The position numbers and the translations under genes are program-made. 64,000 bases of DNA. It comes from Mycolicibacterium nivoides. Lineage in GTDB: Bacteria > Actinomycetota > Actinomycetes > Mycobacteriales > Mycobacteriaceae. Under the pieces are notes generated by a model, which had not been told where the DNA came from, ran no database searches, and saw nothing but the letters and a program-made list of their open reading frames with translations. The DNA is taken from NCBI RefSeq assembly GCF_003855255.1, contig NZ_CP034072.1:1178001-1242000 (forward strand). The letters are read 5' to 3'. This document shows positions 10,321-20,857 of this stretch, in pieces; position 1 is the first letter of the stretch, and each line of letters starts with the position of its first letter.

Positions 10321-13300
10321 GTGCTGTTCTCGGCATTGCCAGATGCGCAGGGGCTCTATGACCCCGCCAATGAGGCCGATTCCTGCGGCGTGGCCATGAT
10401 CACCGATATCCAGGGCCGCCGTTCCCACGGCATCGTCAGCGACGGTCTCACCGCGCTCGAACACCTCGAACACCGCGGTGCTGCCGGGGCCGAACCCAAC
10501 AGCGGTGACGGTGCCGGCATCCTGTTGCAACTGCCGGTCGAACTGCTGCGCGAGGTGGTCAACTTCGCCCTTCCTGGCCCGGCTGGGGACGGCAGCAACA
10601 CCTTCGCCGCCGGCATCTGTTTCCTGCCGCAGGACGAGGACGCGCGCAGTGCCGCTCGCGCCCGCGTCGAGGCGTTGGCCGCGGAGGAAGGCCTTGAGGT
10701 TCTGGGCTGGCGCACCGTGCCGGTGGATCCGGACGGCGCCGGAATCGGCTCCACTGCGCTGGGTTGTATGCCCCACATGGCGCAGCTGTTCGTCACGACA
10801 CCGGACGCCGACGGGGGCCGGTCGGGCGGAATCGAGCTCGACCGCAAGGTTTATCCGCTGCGCAAGCGGGCCGAGCAGGGCACGGGCGTGGACGCGGTCT
10901 ACTTCGCGTCGCTGTCCAGCCGGACCATCGTCTACAAGGGCATGCTGACGACAATGCAGCTGCCGCAATACTTTCCGGATCTGCGCGACGAGCGCTGCGT
11001 GAGCGCGATCGCGATCGTGCACAGCCGGTTCTCCACGAACACGTTCCCGTCCTGGCCGCTGGCCCATCCGTTTCGATTCGTCGCGCACAACGGTGAGATC
11101 AACACGGTGCGGGGAAACCGCAACCGCATGCACGCCCGCGAGGCGCTGCTCGCCAGCGCCCGGATTCCCGGTGACCTGAGCCGCTTGTCGCCGATCTGTA
11201 CCCCGGATGCCTCCGACTCGGCGTCCTTCGACGAGGTACTCGAGCTTCTGCACCTGGGCGGGCGCGATCTGCCGCACGCAGTGCTGATGATGATCCCGGA
11301 GGCGTGGCAGAACGCCACCACCATGGACGCGGCGGAGCGTGCGTTCTGGAAGTTCCACGCCTCGCTGATGGAGCCGTGGGACGGGCCGGCGTGCGTCACC
11401 TTCACCGACGGCACCGTGGTCGGGGCGGTGTTGGACCGCAACGGCTTGCGGCCGGGCCGCTGGTGGCGCACCGTCGACGACCGGGTGATCCTGGCCAGTG
11501 AAAGCGGTGTGCTGGATGTGCCGTCGGGCGAGGTCGTCGCGAAGGGCCGCCTGCAGCCCGGCAAGATGTTCCTGGTCGACACCGCCGCCGGGCGCATCGT
11601 TCCCGACGATGAGATCAAGGAACAGCTGGCCGCGGCCGAACCCTACGGTGAGTGGCTGCACGCCGGTCTGCTGGATCTCAGCACCTTGCCCGAACGGTCC
11701 CGTATCCAGCCGAATCACGATTCGGTGGTGCGCCGGCAGATCGCCTTCGGCTACACCGAAGAGGAACTGCGGATCCTGCTGACGCCGATGGCCGCCTCAG
11801 GCGGTGAGCCGCTCGGTTCGATGGGCACCGATACGCCCGTCGCGGTGCTCTCCAAACGCTCACGGCTGCTGTACGACTACTTCGTCGAACTGTTCGCCCA
11901 GGTGACCAACCCACCGCTGGATGCCATCCGCGAAGAGGTGGTCACCTCGATGGCCCGTGTCATGGGGCCCGAGGAAAATCTGTTGGAACCCTCGGCAGCC
12001 TCGTGTCGCCAGATCGTGCTGCGGTGGCCGGTGCTCGACAACGACGAGCTGAGCAAGATCGTCCACATCAACGACGACGGCGAGCATCCGGGTCTGCGCA
12101 CCACGGTGCTGCGTGCCCTCTACGACGTCGAACGCGGTGCCGAAGGGCTGGCCGAAGCGCTCGATGACCTCCAGATGAGGGCCACCGAGGCCATTGCCAA
12201 AGGTGCTCGCACACTCGTGATCTCCGATCGGGATTCCGACCACACCAGGGCCCCGATCCCGTCGCTGCTGGCGGTCTCGGCGGTGCACCACCACCTGGTG
12301 CGCACCAAGGAACGGACCAAGGTGGCACTCGTGCTGGAAAGCGGCGATGCCCGCGAAGTCCATCACATCGCGATGCTCATCGGGTACGGCGCCGCCGCGG
12401 TCAACCCCTATCTCGCCTTCGAGTCGATCGAGGATCTGATCCGCGAGGGTGAGCTGACCGGCATCGAAACCGCCACCGCCGTGCGCAATTACGTCAAGGC
12501 GCTGGGCAAGGGCGTGGTCAAGGTGATGAGCAAGATGGGCATCTCCACGGTCGCCTCCTACACCGCGGCACAGGTTTTCGAGGCGATCGGGCTGAGCCGC
12601 GACGTCGTCGACCAGTACTTCACCGGCACCACCAGCCAGCTCGGCGGCGTCGGGCTGGACGTGCTGGCCGAGGAGGTCAAGCTGCGTCACCGGCGTGCCT
12701 ACCCGGAGAACCCGACCGAGCGGGTGCACCGTCGCCTCGAGGTCGGCGGTGAGTACGCATTCCGCCGGGAGGGCGAGCTGCACCTGTTCACCCCGGAAGT
12801 GGTGTTCCTGCTGCAGCATTCGACCCGGACCGGGCGCCGCGACATCTTCGCCAAGTACTCCGAGGAGGTCGACCGGCTGTCCCGGGAGGGCGGGACGCTG
12901 CGCGGCCTGTTCGATTTCAAGAAGGGGCTGCGACCCCCGGTCCCGTTGGAGGAGGTCGAACCGGTCGAAGCCATCGTGACCCGGTTCAACACCGGGGCCA
13001 TGAGCTACGGGTCCATCTCGGCCGAGGCTCACGAGACCATGGCGATCGCCATGAACAACCTCGGTGGGCGGTCCAACAGTGGTGAAGGCGGTGAGGATGT
13101 GGACCGGCTCTACGATCCGCGCCGGCGGAGTGCCGTCAAGCAGGTCGCCTCCGGTCGCTTCGGCGTCACCAGTGACTATCTGGTGAACGCCACAGACATC
13201 CAGATCAAGATGGCGCAGGGCGCCAAACCTGGTGAGGGCGGCCAGCTTCCGGGCTACAAGGTGTACCCCAACATCGCCAAGACCCGGCACTCCACGCCCG

Positions 13301-14889
13301 GTGTGGGGCTGATCTCGCCACCTCCACACCACGACATCTATTCGATCGAGGATCTCGCCCAGCTGATCCACGATCTGAAGAACGCCAATGCCGACGCGCG
13401 GATCCACGTGAAGCTGGTCAGCAGTGTCGGGGTCGGCACGGTGGCGGCCGGGGTGTCCAAGGCGCACGCCGACGTGGTGTTGATCTCCGGGTACGACGGC
13501 GGCACCGGAGCGGCGCCGTTGACCTCGCTCAAACACGCCGGGGCGCCGTGGGAGATCGGGCTGGCCGATACCCAGCAGACGTTGGTGCTCAACGGTTTGC
13601 GGGATCGGATCACCGTTCAGTGCGACGGCGGCATGCGCAGCGCACGCGATGTGATCGTGGCCGCCCTGCTCGGTGCCGAGGAGTTCGGCTTCGCCACCGC
13701 ACCGCTGGTGGTGGCGGGCTGCATCATGATGCGAGTCTGTCACCTGGATACCTGCCCGGTCGGGGTGGCCACGCAGAACCCCGAATTGCGGGCCCGGTTC
13801 AACGGCAAGCCCGAGTTCGTGGAGAACTTCTTCACGTTCATCGCCGAGGACATCCGCAGGTATCTGGCCGAGCTGGGATTCCGCAGCATCGACGAGGCGG
13901 TCGGCCACGCCGAGGTGCTCGACACCGATCCCGGTGTGGCGCACTGGAAGAGTCGCGGCCTCGATCTGAGCCCGATCTTCGCGCTACCGACCGATGCCGA
14001 CGGCGCCGTGCTCACCCAGCGGCGGCGGGTCCGCGATCAGGACCACGGACTCGACCAGGCACTCGATCAGACCCTGATCCAACTCGCCGAGGGTGCGTTG
14101 GAGGATGCCCACCCGGTTCGGCTTGAGCTGCCCGTGCGCAACGTCAACCGCACGGTGGGCACGCTGCTGGGGTCGGAAGTCACCCGTCGCTATGGCGCGG
14201 CAGGATTGCCCGACAACACCATTCACATCACGTTGACCGGCTCGGCCGGCCAGTCGATCGGAGCCTTCCTGCCGCCGGGAGTCACGCTGGAACTGATCGG
14301 TGACGCCAACGACTATGTGGGCAAGGGGCTTTCGGGCGGACGAGTGATCGTGCGGCCGCCCGATGACGTGCTGTTCCTACCCGAGGACAATGTGATCGCC
14401 GGCAACACCCTGCTCTACGGCGCCACCTCGGGTGAGGTGTTCCTGCGGGGCCGGGTCGGTGAACGGTTCTGTGCCCGCAATTCCGGGGCCTTGTCCGTTG
14501 TCGAGGGCGTGGGTGACCACGCGTGTGAGTACATGACGGGTGGCCGGGTGGTGATCCTGGGTAAGACGGGACGCAACCTGGCGGCCGGCATGTCCGGCGG
14601 CATCGCCTTCGTGCTCGGCCTGGACCCGGCCCGGGTCAACACCGAGATGGTGCAACTGCAGCAGTTGGAGGCCGAGGACCTGACCTGGCTGCACGACGTG
14701 GTCGCGGCCCATGCGCGCCACACCGGCAGCACGCTGGCGGCCTCGATCCTGGCCGACTGGCCGAGGCGCAGTGCGCAATTCACCAAAGTAATGCCCACCG
14801 ACTACCAGCGTGTGCTGCAGGCGACCCGGATGGCCAAGGCCGAGGGACGTGATGTGGACAGCGCGATCATGGAGGCCAGCCGTGGCTGA
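10321..14889 (+). CDS. gltB: glutamate synthase (NADPH) large subunit
   Basis: 1522 residues from GTG 10321, chosen because GGAGG (10307-10311) lies about 9 nt upstream; the frame is open to 10273. Moves the glutamine amide to 2-oxoglutarate. The N-terminal Ntn-hydrolase amidotransferase domain starts at the Cys of DSCGVAMI after a short propeptide. The central and FMN-synthase domains follow, with the 3Fe-4S Cys pattern C-x5-C-x4-C near 13722-13755. A GXGXG beta-helix ends the protein. It overlaps gltD by 8 nt. In M. tuberculosis gltBD sits elsewhere (Rv3859c-Rv3858c). Confidence 0.96.
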   Translation: MLFSALPDAQGLYDPANEADSCGVAMITDIQGRRSHGIVSDGLTALEHLEHRGAAGAEPNSGDGAGILLQLPVELLREVVNFALPGPAGDGSNTFAAGICFLPQDEDARSAARARVEALAAEEGLEVLGWRTVPVDPDGAGIGSTALGCMPHMAQLFVTTPDADGGRSGGIELDRKVYPLRKRAEQGTGVDAVYFASLSSRTIVYKGMLTTMQLPQYFPDLRDERCVSAIAIVHSRFSTNTFPSWPLAHPFRFVAHNGEINTVRGNRNRMHAREALLASARIPGDLSRLSPICTPDASDSASFDEVLELLHLGGRDLPHAVLMMIPEAWQNATTMDAAERAFWKFHASLMEPWDGPACVTFTDGTVVGAVLDRNGLRPGRWWRTVDDRVILASESGVLDVPSGEVVAKGRLQPGKMFLVDTAAGRIVPDDEIKEQLAAAEPYGEWLHAGLLDLSTLPERSRIQPNHDSVVRRQIAFGYTEEELRILLTPMAASGGEPLGSMGTDTPVAVLSKRSRLLYDYFVELFAQVTNPPLDAIREEVVTSMARVMGPEENLLEPSAASCRQIVLRWPVLDNDELSKIVHINDDGEHPGLRTTVLRALYDVERGAEGLAEALDDLQMRATEAIAKGARTLVISDRDSDHTRAPIPSLLAVSAVHHHLVRTKERTKVALVLESGDAREVHHIAMLIGYGAAAVNPYLAFESIEDLIREGELTGIETATAVRNYVKALGKGVVKVMSKMGISTVASYTAAQVFEAIGLSRDVVDQYFTGTTSQLGGVGLDVLAEEVKLRHRRAYPENPTERVHRRLEVGGEYAFRREGELHLFTPEVVFLLQHSTRTGRRDIFAKYSEEVDRLSREGGTLRGLFDFKKGLRPPVPLEEVEPVEAIVTRFNTGAMSYGSISAEAHETMAIAMNNLGGRSNSGEGGEDVDRLYDPRRRSAVKQVASGRFGVTSDYLVNATDIQIKMAQGAKPGEGGQLPGYKVYPNIAKTRHSTPGVGLISPPPHHDIYSIEDLAQLIHDLKNANADARIHVKLVSSVGVGTVAAGVSKAHADVVLISGYDGGTGAAPLTSLKHAGAPWEIGLADTQQTLVLNGLRDRITVQCDGGMRSARDVIVAALLGAEEFGFATAPLVVAGCIMMRVCHLDTCPVGVATQNPELRARFNGKPEFVENFFTFIAEDIRRYLAELGFRSIDEAVGHAEVLDTDPGVAHWKSRGLDLSPIFALPTDADGAVLTQRRRVRDQDHGLDQALDQTLIQLAEGALEDAHPVRLELPVRNVNRTVGTLLGSEVTRRYGAAGLPDNTIHITLTGSAGQSIGAFLPPGVTLELIGDANDYVGKGLSGGRVIVRPPDDVLFLPEDNVIAGNTLLYGATSGEVFLRGRVGERFCARNSGALSVVEGVGDHACEYMTGGRVVILGKTGRNLAAGMSGGIAFVLGLDPARVNTEMVQLQQLEAEDLTWLHDVVAAHARHTGSTLAASILADWPRRSAQFTKVMPTDYQRVLQATRMAKAEGRDVDSAIMEASRG

Positions 14890-16384
14890 TCCGACCGGAT
14901 TTCTTCGGGTACCCAAGATCGAGGCCGCCAAGCGGCCCGTCGAGGAACGTGTGGGGGACTGGCGCGAGGTCTACGAGCGTGAAGATCCCAACGAGCGCGC
15001 CGGTGAGGTGGCGCAGCAGGCACGTCGCTGTATGGATTGCGGTATCCCGTTCTGCCACTCCGGCAAGGCCGGCTGCCCGTTGGGCAACCTGATCCCGGAA
15101 TGGAATGACTTGGTGCGGCGCGGCCGCTGGGACGCGGCCAGCGATCGTCTGCACGCCACCAACAACTTCCCGGAGTTCACCGGGCGGCTGTGCCCGGCGC
15201 CATGTGAGTCGGCCTGCGTGCTGTCGATCGCCGAAGAGCAGACCGGCGGCAGTGTGACGATCAAGAGGATCGAGCAGACGATCGCCGATCACGCCTGGAT
15301 GAACGGCACGGTCGAACCTCAGCCGGCCGCGATCTCGACCGGCAAGAGCGTCGCCGTCGTCGGGTCGGGCCCGGCGGGTTTGGCTGCCGCACAACAACTC
15401 ACCCGCGCGGGCCACGAGGTCACGGTCTACGAGCGCGATGACCGGGTGGGTGGGCTGCTGCGCTACGGCATCCCCGAGTACAAGCTCGAGAAGTCGGTGC
15501 TCAATCAGCGCCTGGCCCAGATGCGTGCCGAGGGCACGCGATTCGTCACCGAATGCGAGGTCGGCGTCGATCTCACCGTCGAGCAGCTGCGCCAGCGTCA
15601 TCAGGCGGTAGTGCTTGCGGTCGGTGCGCTACGGGGACGCGACAACGAGGTGCCCGGCCGGGAACTCGATGGTGTGCACCTGGCCATGGAGCACCTGGTT
15701 CCTGCCAACCGGGAGTGCGAGGGCGACTCGTCAACACCGATCTCGGCGGCGGGCAAACACGTGGTGATCATCGGTGGCGGTGACACCGGCGCCGACTGCC
15801 TGGGCACCGCGCACCGGCAGGGCGCGGCCACGGTGACTCAGCTCGACTACAACGCCGAGCCGCCCGAGACCAGAGACGACGACCTCTCGCCGTGGCCCAC
15901 GTGGCCATTGGTGCTGCGAACCTCCCCGGCACACGCCGAAGGCGGCGCCCGCCGCTTCGAGGTGGCTGTGCAGCGATTCATCGGCGACGACAACGGCCAT
16001 GTTCGGGCCATCGAGATCGCCGAGGTCCGGGTGACCAGGGACGCCCAGGGACGCCGCGAGATCACCCCGGTGGGCGAGTCGTTGCAGATTCCCTGCGACC
16101 TGGCACTGCTGGCGATCGGGTTCGAGGGCGTCGAGCACATGGCGTTGCTCGACGGGTTGGACCTGAAACTGACCCGGCGCGGCACCGTGTCCTGTGGTTC
16201 GGACTGGCAGACCGATGCTCCCGGGGTGTTCGTGTGCGGCGACGCGCACCGGGGCGCCTCGCTGGTGGTGTGGGCCATCGCCGAGGGCCGCAGCGCGGCG
16301 CATGCGGTCGACGCGTACCTGATGGGCGAGTCGGATCTGCCGGCCCCGGTGCGGCCCGGCACCCTCCCTCTGGCCGTCATCTGA
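14882..16384 (+). CDS. gltD: glutamate synthase (NADPH) small subunit
   Basis: 500 residues. Supplies electrons from NADPH to GltB. The N-terminal Cys-rich domain ([23 protein letters not shown]) binds 4Fe-4S clusters. The FAD Rossmann motif [12 protein letters not shown] and the NADPH motif [11 protein letters not shown] follow. GTG 14882 overlaps the end of gltB, giving tight coupling and equal stoichiometry. Confidence 0.96.
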   Translation: MADPTGFLRVPKIEAAKRPVEERVGDWREVYEREDPNERAGEVAQQARRCMDCGIPFCHSGKAGCPLGNLIPEWNDLVRRGRWDAASDRLHATNNFPEFTGRLCPAPCESACVLSIAEEQTGGSVTIKRIEQTIADHAWMNGTVEPQPAAISTGKSVAVVGSGPAGLAAAQQLTRAGHEVTVYERDDRVGGLLRYGIPEYKLEKSVLNQRLAQMRAEGTRFVTECEVGVDLTVEQLRQRHQAVVLAVGALRGRDNEVPGRELDGVHLAMEHLVPANRECEGDSSTPISAAGKHVVIIGGGDTGADCLGTAHRQGAATVTQLDYNAEPPETRDDDLSPWPTWPLVLRTSPAHAEGGARRFEVAVQRFIGDDNGHVRAIEIAEVRVTRDAQGRREITPVGESLQIPCDLALLAIGFEGVEHMALLDGLDLKLTRRGTVSCGSDWQTDAPGVFVCGDAHRGASLVVWAIAEGRSAAHAVDAYLMGESDLPAPVRPGTLPLAVI

Positions 16385-16397
16385 ATCGATTAACGAC

Positions 16398-16403
16398 TAT
16401 GCT
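16398..16403 (+). promoter_or_regulatory. -10 element, probable leaderless pykA promoter
   Basis: TATGCT ends 8 nt before the pykA GTG at 16412, so transcription would begin at or next to the start codon. No Shine-Dalgarno precedes the GTG, which supports a leaderless mRNA. Confidence 0.45.
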
Positions 16404-16411
16404 GACGTGAC

Positions 16412-17830
16412 GTGAGCAGACGCGGAAAGATCGTTTGTACGCTTGGCCCCGCTACCAGCACGGATGAGACGGTGCGGGCCCTGGTGGAAGCTGGCATGGA
16501 TGTCGCCCGGCTGAACTTCAGCCATGGTGACTACACCGACCACGAGGCCGCCTACAAGCGGGTGCGGGCGGCATCGGATGCCACCGGCCACGCCGTAGGC
16601 GTGCTGGCTGACCTGCAAGGACCCAAGATCCGGCTGGGCCGCTTCGCCGATGGTCCCACCTACTGGGCGGCCGGCGAATCGGTGCGGATCACCGTCGACG
16701 ACTGTGTGGGCACTCACGACCGGGTGTCGACCACCTACAAGCGGTTGGCCGAGGATGCCCGGCCGGGGGATCGGGTCCTCGTCGACGACGGCAACGTCGG
16801 TCTGAAGGTCGACGAGATCGACGGCACCGACGTGGTCTGCACGGTCACCGAAGGCGGCCCGGTCAGCAACAACAAGGGCATGTCACTGCCCGGGATGAAC
16901 GTGACGGCGCCGGCGCTGTCCGAGAAGGACATCGAGGATCTCGAGTTCGCGCTGCGCTTGGGCGTTGATCTCATCGCATTGTCGTTCGTCCGTTCGCCCG
17001 CCGACATCGAACTCGTCCATGAGGTGATGGACCGGGTCGGCCGGCGCGTTCCGGTGATCGCCAAGCTGGAGAAGCCGGAGGCCGTCGAAAACCTCGAGGC
17101 GATCGTGCTGGCGTTCGACGCGATCATGGTCGCCCGCGGTGACCTCGGCGTCGAACTGCCGCTGGAGGAAGTGCCGCTGGTCCAGAAGCGCGCCATCCAG
17201 ATGGCAAGGGAGAACGCCAAACCCGTCATCGTCGCCACCCAGATGCTGGAGTCGATGATCGAAAGCTCCCGGCCCACCCGGGCCGAGGCCTCCGACGTCG
17301 CCAACGCCGTCCTCGACGGTGCCGACGCGGTGATGCTCTCCGGGGAGACCTCGGTCGGCAAGTATCCGCTGGAGGCCGTCAAGACGATGGCCCGCATCAT
17401 CAAGGCGGTCGAGGACAACTCGGTGACGGTGCCGCCGCTGACCCACACCCCCCGCACCAAGCGCGGCGTCATCTCCTACGCGGCCCGCGATATCGGTGAG
17501 CGGCTCGATGCCAAGGCGCTGGTGGCGTTCACCCAGTCCGGGGACACCGTCCGCCGCCTTGCCCGGCTGCACACCCCGCTTCCGGTCCTGGCGTTCACGG
17601 CGCTTCCCGAGGTTCGCAGCCAGCTGGCGCTCACCTGGGGCACCGAGACGTTCATCGTGGCGCAGATGGCCAGCACCGACGACATGATCCGGCAGGTCGA
17701 CAAGTCGCTGCTGGATCTTGGCCGCTACAAGCGCGGTGAGCTGGTGGTCATCGTCGCAGGCGCCCCGCCGGGCACAGTAGGCTCCACGAATCTGATCCAC
17801 GTGCACCGCATCGGGGAGGACGACGTCTAG
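16412..17830 (+). CDS. pykA: pyruvate kinase
   Basis: 472 residues, normal length. Converts PEP and ADP to pyruvate and ATP. The N-terminal strand KIVCTLGPAT, RLNFSHG, the signature around IAKLEKPEAVENLEAI and MVARGDLGVELP, and the C-terminal domain are intact. Same relative place as Rv1617, though gltBD precedes it here. Confidence 0.96.
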   Translation: MSRRGKIVCTLGPATSTDETVRALVEAGMDVARLNFSHGDYTDHEAAYKRVRAASDATGHAVGVLADLQGPKIRLGRFADGPTYWAAGESVRITVDDCVGTHDRVSTTYKRLAEDARPGDRVLVDDGNVGLKVDEIDGTDVVCTVTEGGPVSNNKGMSLPGMNVTAPALSEKDIEDLEFALRLGVDLIALSFVRSPADIELVHEVMDRVGRRVPVIAKLEKPEAVENLEAIVLAFDAIMVARGDLGVELPLEEVPLVQKRAIQMARENAKPVIVATQMLESMIESSRPTRAEASDVANAVLDGADAVMLSGETSVGKYPLEAVKTMARIIKAVEDNSVTVPPLTHTPRTKRGVISYAARDIGERLDAKALVAFTQSGDTVRRLARLHTPLPVLAFTALPEVRSQLALTWGTETFIVAQMASTDDMIRQVDKSLLDLGRYKRGELVVIVAGAPPGTVGSTNLIHVHRIGEDDV

Positions 17831-17877
17831 CGGTCCTCAGCCGGAGAGCGCCTAGAAAAGATCTCGAAAGGCATTCC

Positions 17878-18750
17878 TTGACACACCCGGATTTCGAGGA
17901 GCTGCTGGCTGTTCTCGATTTGAATCGCGTTGACGACAATCTGTTCATCGGTTCGCATCCGAGCAAGAACCCGGTGCGCACCTTCGGTGGGCAGATGATC
18001 GCGCAGGCTTTCGTCGCCGGCGGCCGCACGCTGGAGCACAAACTCGCCCCGAGTGCGTTGAATGCGCACTTCATCGCCGGTGGCGATCCGGAGAAGGATC
18101 TGGAGTTCCACGTCGTGCGGCTGCGCGACGAGCGCCGGTTCGCCAACCGCCGCGTGGATGTCATGCAGGACGGCAACTTGCTGACCACGGTGATGCTGTC
18201 CTACATGAACGCCGGCCGGGGGCTGGAGCACAGCGTGCCCGCGCCGGAGGTTCCGCATCCGGACACGCTGCCCAAGATCGATGAGCTGCTACGCGGCTAT
18301 GAGAAGACGGTGCCGTTGTTCGTCGAAGCTCTGCGCCCCATCGAATGGCGGTACACCAACGATCCGTCCTGGGTGATGCGTGACAAAGGCGGCAGGCTCG
18401 ATCACAACCGGGTGTGGCTCAAGACCGAAGGCGTGATGCCCAGCGATCCCGTGCTGCACGGCGCGGCCCTGGTGTACTCCTCGGACACCACGGTGCTCGA
18501 TTCGATCATCACCACCCACGGGTTGTCCTGGGGGTTCGACCGGATCTTCGCGGTGACGATGAACCACTCGGTGTGGTTCCACCGGCCGATCAAATTCGAC
18601 GAGTGGGTGCTGTACTCCACCACTTCGCCGGTCGCTGCGGAATCCCGCGGGCTGGGCACCGGACACTTCTTCGACACCTCGGGCCACTTGTTGGCGACGG
18701 TGGTGCAGGAAGGCATCGTCAAGTACTTCCCCGATGCCGCCAAGTCGTGA
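17878..18750 (+). CDS. tesB: acyl-CoA thioesterase II
   Basis: 290 residues, a double-hotdog TesB thioesterase hydrolysing acyl-CoA. Conserved GGQMIAQA in the first hotdog and YSSDTTVLDS with HGLSWGFDRIF in the second, containing the catalytic Asp. TTG 17878 is preceded by GAAAGG with good spacing. Homologue of Rv1618. It ends 6 nt from the convergent DUF4190 gene. Confidence 0.93.
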   Translation: MTHPDFEELLAVLDLNRVDDNLFIGSHPSKNPVRTFGGQMIAQAFVAGGRTLEHKLAPSALNAHFIAGGDPEKDLEFHVVRLRDERRFANRRVDVMQDGNLLTTVMLSYMNAGRGLEHSVPAPEVPHPDTLPKIDELLRGYEKTVPLFVEALRPIEWRYTNDPSWVMRDKGGRLDHNRVWLKTEGVMPSDPVLHGAALVYSSDTTVLDSIITTHGLSWGFDRIFAVTMNHSVWFHRPIKFDEWVLYSTTSPVAAESRGLGTGHFFDTSGHLLATVVQEGIVKYFPDAAKS

Positions 18751-18756
18751 GACCGC

Positions 18757-19314
18757 TCAGCGGGTAGGCGTCGGCGTAACGCCGAACGAATCCTCGACCC
18801 GTCGCTCGAATTCTTGCTCGCACTGCTGCTGGGCCGCGGTGTCGTCGCCGGCGCGCTGCAGGCACTCCACGTAGTCGTGGCCGCCGACGTCGTTGAACCA
18901 TCGTTCACCGAAGTGCACCCAGATGCCGATGAACACCAGCGACAACACACAGGCGATGGCGCCGAGCACGATCCCCGAAACAGCAACGCCGCCGTTGGTG
19001 GCCTCGCCGCGCCGGCTGCGTCCTTGGGCGAGGAATCCGAGGATGACGGCGGTGACGCCGAATACCAGCCCGCCGATCACCGACCACGTCAACAGCAGGG
19101 CGAAGATCGCGACCACGAGCGCCGCGATGCCCAGCCCGTTGGCGGGGCCGCGTTGGATGGGTTGCATCGGGTACCCGCCGTACGGCGGCGGGGCCGGAGG
19201 GTAGGCCCCCGGATATGCGCCCGGCGGCGGCCCGTATGGGTACGCCGGTGGCGGGGGAGGTCCGGCCGGCTGTGGCTCGTCAGACCCGGGCGGGTTGGAT
19301 CGCTCGTCGGTCAT
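18757..19314 (-). CDS. DUF4190 membrane protein with Pro-rich N terminus
   Basis: 185 residues. A Pro/Gly/Tyr-rich head (residues 1-65) precedes two hydrophobic segments (about 70-95 and 115-140) with the DUF4190 features GPANGLGIAALV and FLAQGRSRRG. A polar C-terminal domain with two Cys (ECLQRAG, QQCEQEF) probably faces outward. ATG 19314 chosen because it starts the low-complexity head; longer frames run into cydC. Function unknown. Confidence 0.8.
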   Translation of the reverse strand: MTDERSNPPGSDEPQPAGPPPPPAYPYGPPPGAYPGAYPPAPPPYGGYPMQPIQRGPANGLGIAALVVAIFALLLTWSVIGGLVFGVTAVILGFLAQGRSRRGEATNGGVAVSGIVLGAIACVLSLVFIGIWVHFGERWFNDVGGHDYVECLQRAGDDTAAQQQCEQEFERRVEDSFGVTPTPTR

Positions 19315-19324
19315 GCCTGTGAGG

Positions 19325-20857
19325 TTACTCGCTGATCGCTGCGCCGGGTTGTGGGCAACGGACGACGGGACAGTCGAGCGTGTCGGGAAGGTGGTGGGTG
19401 GCGACGACGACGGCCCGCTCAGCGGCGAACCAACCACCCGGAGTGAGGATTTCGGTGAGGATCCGTTGACCGTCGGCGGCGTCGAGGTTCTCGGTCGGCT
19501 CATCGAGCAGGACGAAGGAGAAATCTGACAGCAGCACCCTGGCCAGGAGCAGCCGGCGCCGCTGTCCGGCCGACAGAGCGGTGTGGCCGCCTTCGAGCAC
19601 GGTCGACAACCCCTCGGGCAGGCCGGCCAGCCAGTCGGCGAGGCCGACACGCTGAATCGCGGAGGCCAGTTCCGTATCGGTGGCGTCCCCGCGGACCACG
19701 AGCAGATTGTCCCGGACAGTCGTCTCAAAGATGTGCGCGTCTTCGGCGAAAAAGGCTGCACACCTGGAACTTCCGTTGAGCTTGTCGGCCAGTGCCATGA
19801 GCAGGGTGGTCTTGCCCGAGCCACTGGGGCCGACGACGGCGAGCCGCCCCCCGGCGGGCAGATCGACCGGTGAGGCCGGTGGCCGCCGGCGGGCCGCGGG
19901 GTCGCTCTCGGTGAGTTCGAGGAGACGCCGTGCGGCGATGCGGGCCTTGGTGAGCCCGACGGCGGCGTCGGGGAGGGCGGTGGTTGCCTCGAAGGCCGAC
20001 AGCGGCAACAGCATCAGGATGGCCAGTGTGGTCGGCGCGGTCGTGGGAGCCAGTGCGATGCCGGCGACGACGGCGCCCAGGACGCTCGCGCCGATGGCGA
20101 TGCTGGGCATGGCAGCGGCCAGCGCTGCCGGGGCCGCGGCGCGGTCGGCGGCTCGCCCCCAGTCGCGGTGGTGACGCTCAGCGGTGGCGATCACCCCGTC
20201 GAGCCGTCCGCTCACCCGCAACTCGGGGGCGTACTCGAGGGCCAGCATCGTCGCGGAATCGCGGTCACTACGGTGTTGAACCGCAACGGATTCCGCAGCG
20301 GCCACCGCGCGGGCCGTGAGAGCGGGGGCGACTACTCCGGCGATCAGCAGGGACAGTCCCAATACGGCGGCGGCGCTCGGTGAGATGAGTGCGATGACGC
20401 CAACGGATATGCAGCTGAGCACCGTGGCCACCACGATCGGCAACACCGAGCGCACCAGCACATCGGCCAGTTCATCGACGGAAGTCCCGACCCGGGCCAC
20501 CAATTCACCACTCGGCAGCCGCATAGCATCGTCTTCGGGGCCCGTGGCGAGCTTGCGGTAGAGCCCGGTGCGGGCGTTGGCTGCCGCCCGCAGTGCCGTG
20601 TCGTGAGCGGCCAGTCGCTGGCAGTAGCCGAGGACGCCGCGCGAGATGCCCAGCGCACGTACCGCCACGACGGCCACGGACAGGTCGAGGATCGGGGGCA
20701 TCTGCCAGGCGCGGGTGATCAACCATGCCGAGACACCCGCCAGGGCCAGGGCACTGCCGAGCGACAGCACACCGAGAACGCCGGCCAGGATCAGCCGACT
20801 CAACCGGGGGCGCAGCAGATCCAGCGTCAGCCGCAGCAACGGATCACGACGAAACAT
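19325..20857 (-). CDS. cydC: ABC transporter CydC subunit
   Basis: 510 residues: six-helix ABC membrane domain then ATPase domain with Walker A GPSGSGKTT, signature LSAGQ and Walker B FVLLDEPT. CydDC exports thiols/haem-related reductant and is needed to assemble cytochrome bd. ATG 20857 overlaps the cydD stop by 14 nt; TTG 20869 and GTG 20866 are alternatives. Last gene of cydABDC. Confidence 0.93.
   Translation of the reverse strand: MFRRDPLLRLTLDLLRPRLSRLILAGVLGVLSLGSALALAGVSAWLITRAWQMPPILDLSVAVVAVRALGISRGVLGYCQRLAAHDTALRAAANARTGLYRKLATGPEDDAMRLPSGELVARVGTSVDELADVLVRSVLPIVVATVLSCISVGVIALISPSAAAVLGLSLLIAGVVAPALTARAVAAAESVAVQHRSDRDSATMLALEYAPELRVSGRLDGVIATAERHHRDWGRAADRAAAPAALAAAMPSIAIGASVLGAVVAGIALAPTTAPTTLAILMLLPLSAFEATTALPDAAVGLTKARIAARRLLELTESDPAARRRPPASPVDLPAGGRLAVVGPSGSGKTTLLMALADKLNGSSRCAAFFAEDAHIFETTVRDNLLVVRGDATDTELASAIQRVGLADWLAGLPEGLSTVLEGGHTALSAGQRRRLLLARVLLSDFSFVLLDEPTENLDAADGQRILTEILTPGGWFAAERAVVVATHHLPDTLDCPVVRCPQPGAAISE

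Noticed and set aside
11860..13944. 694-residue minus-strand frame inside gltB
   Set aside because: High-GC shadow of a conserved coding region; composition is not protein-like and it fully overlaps gltB.
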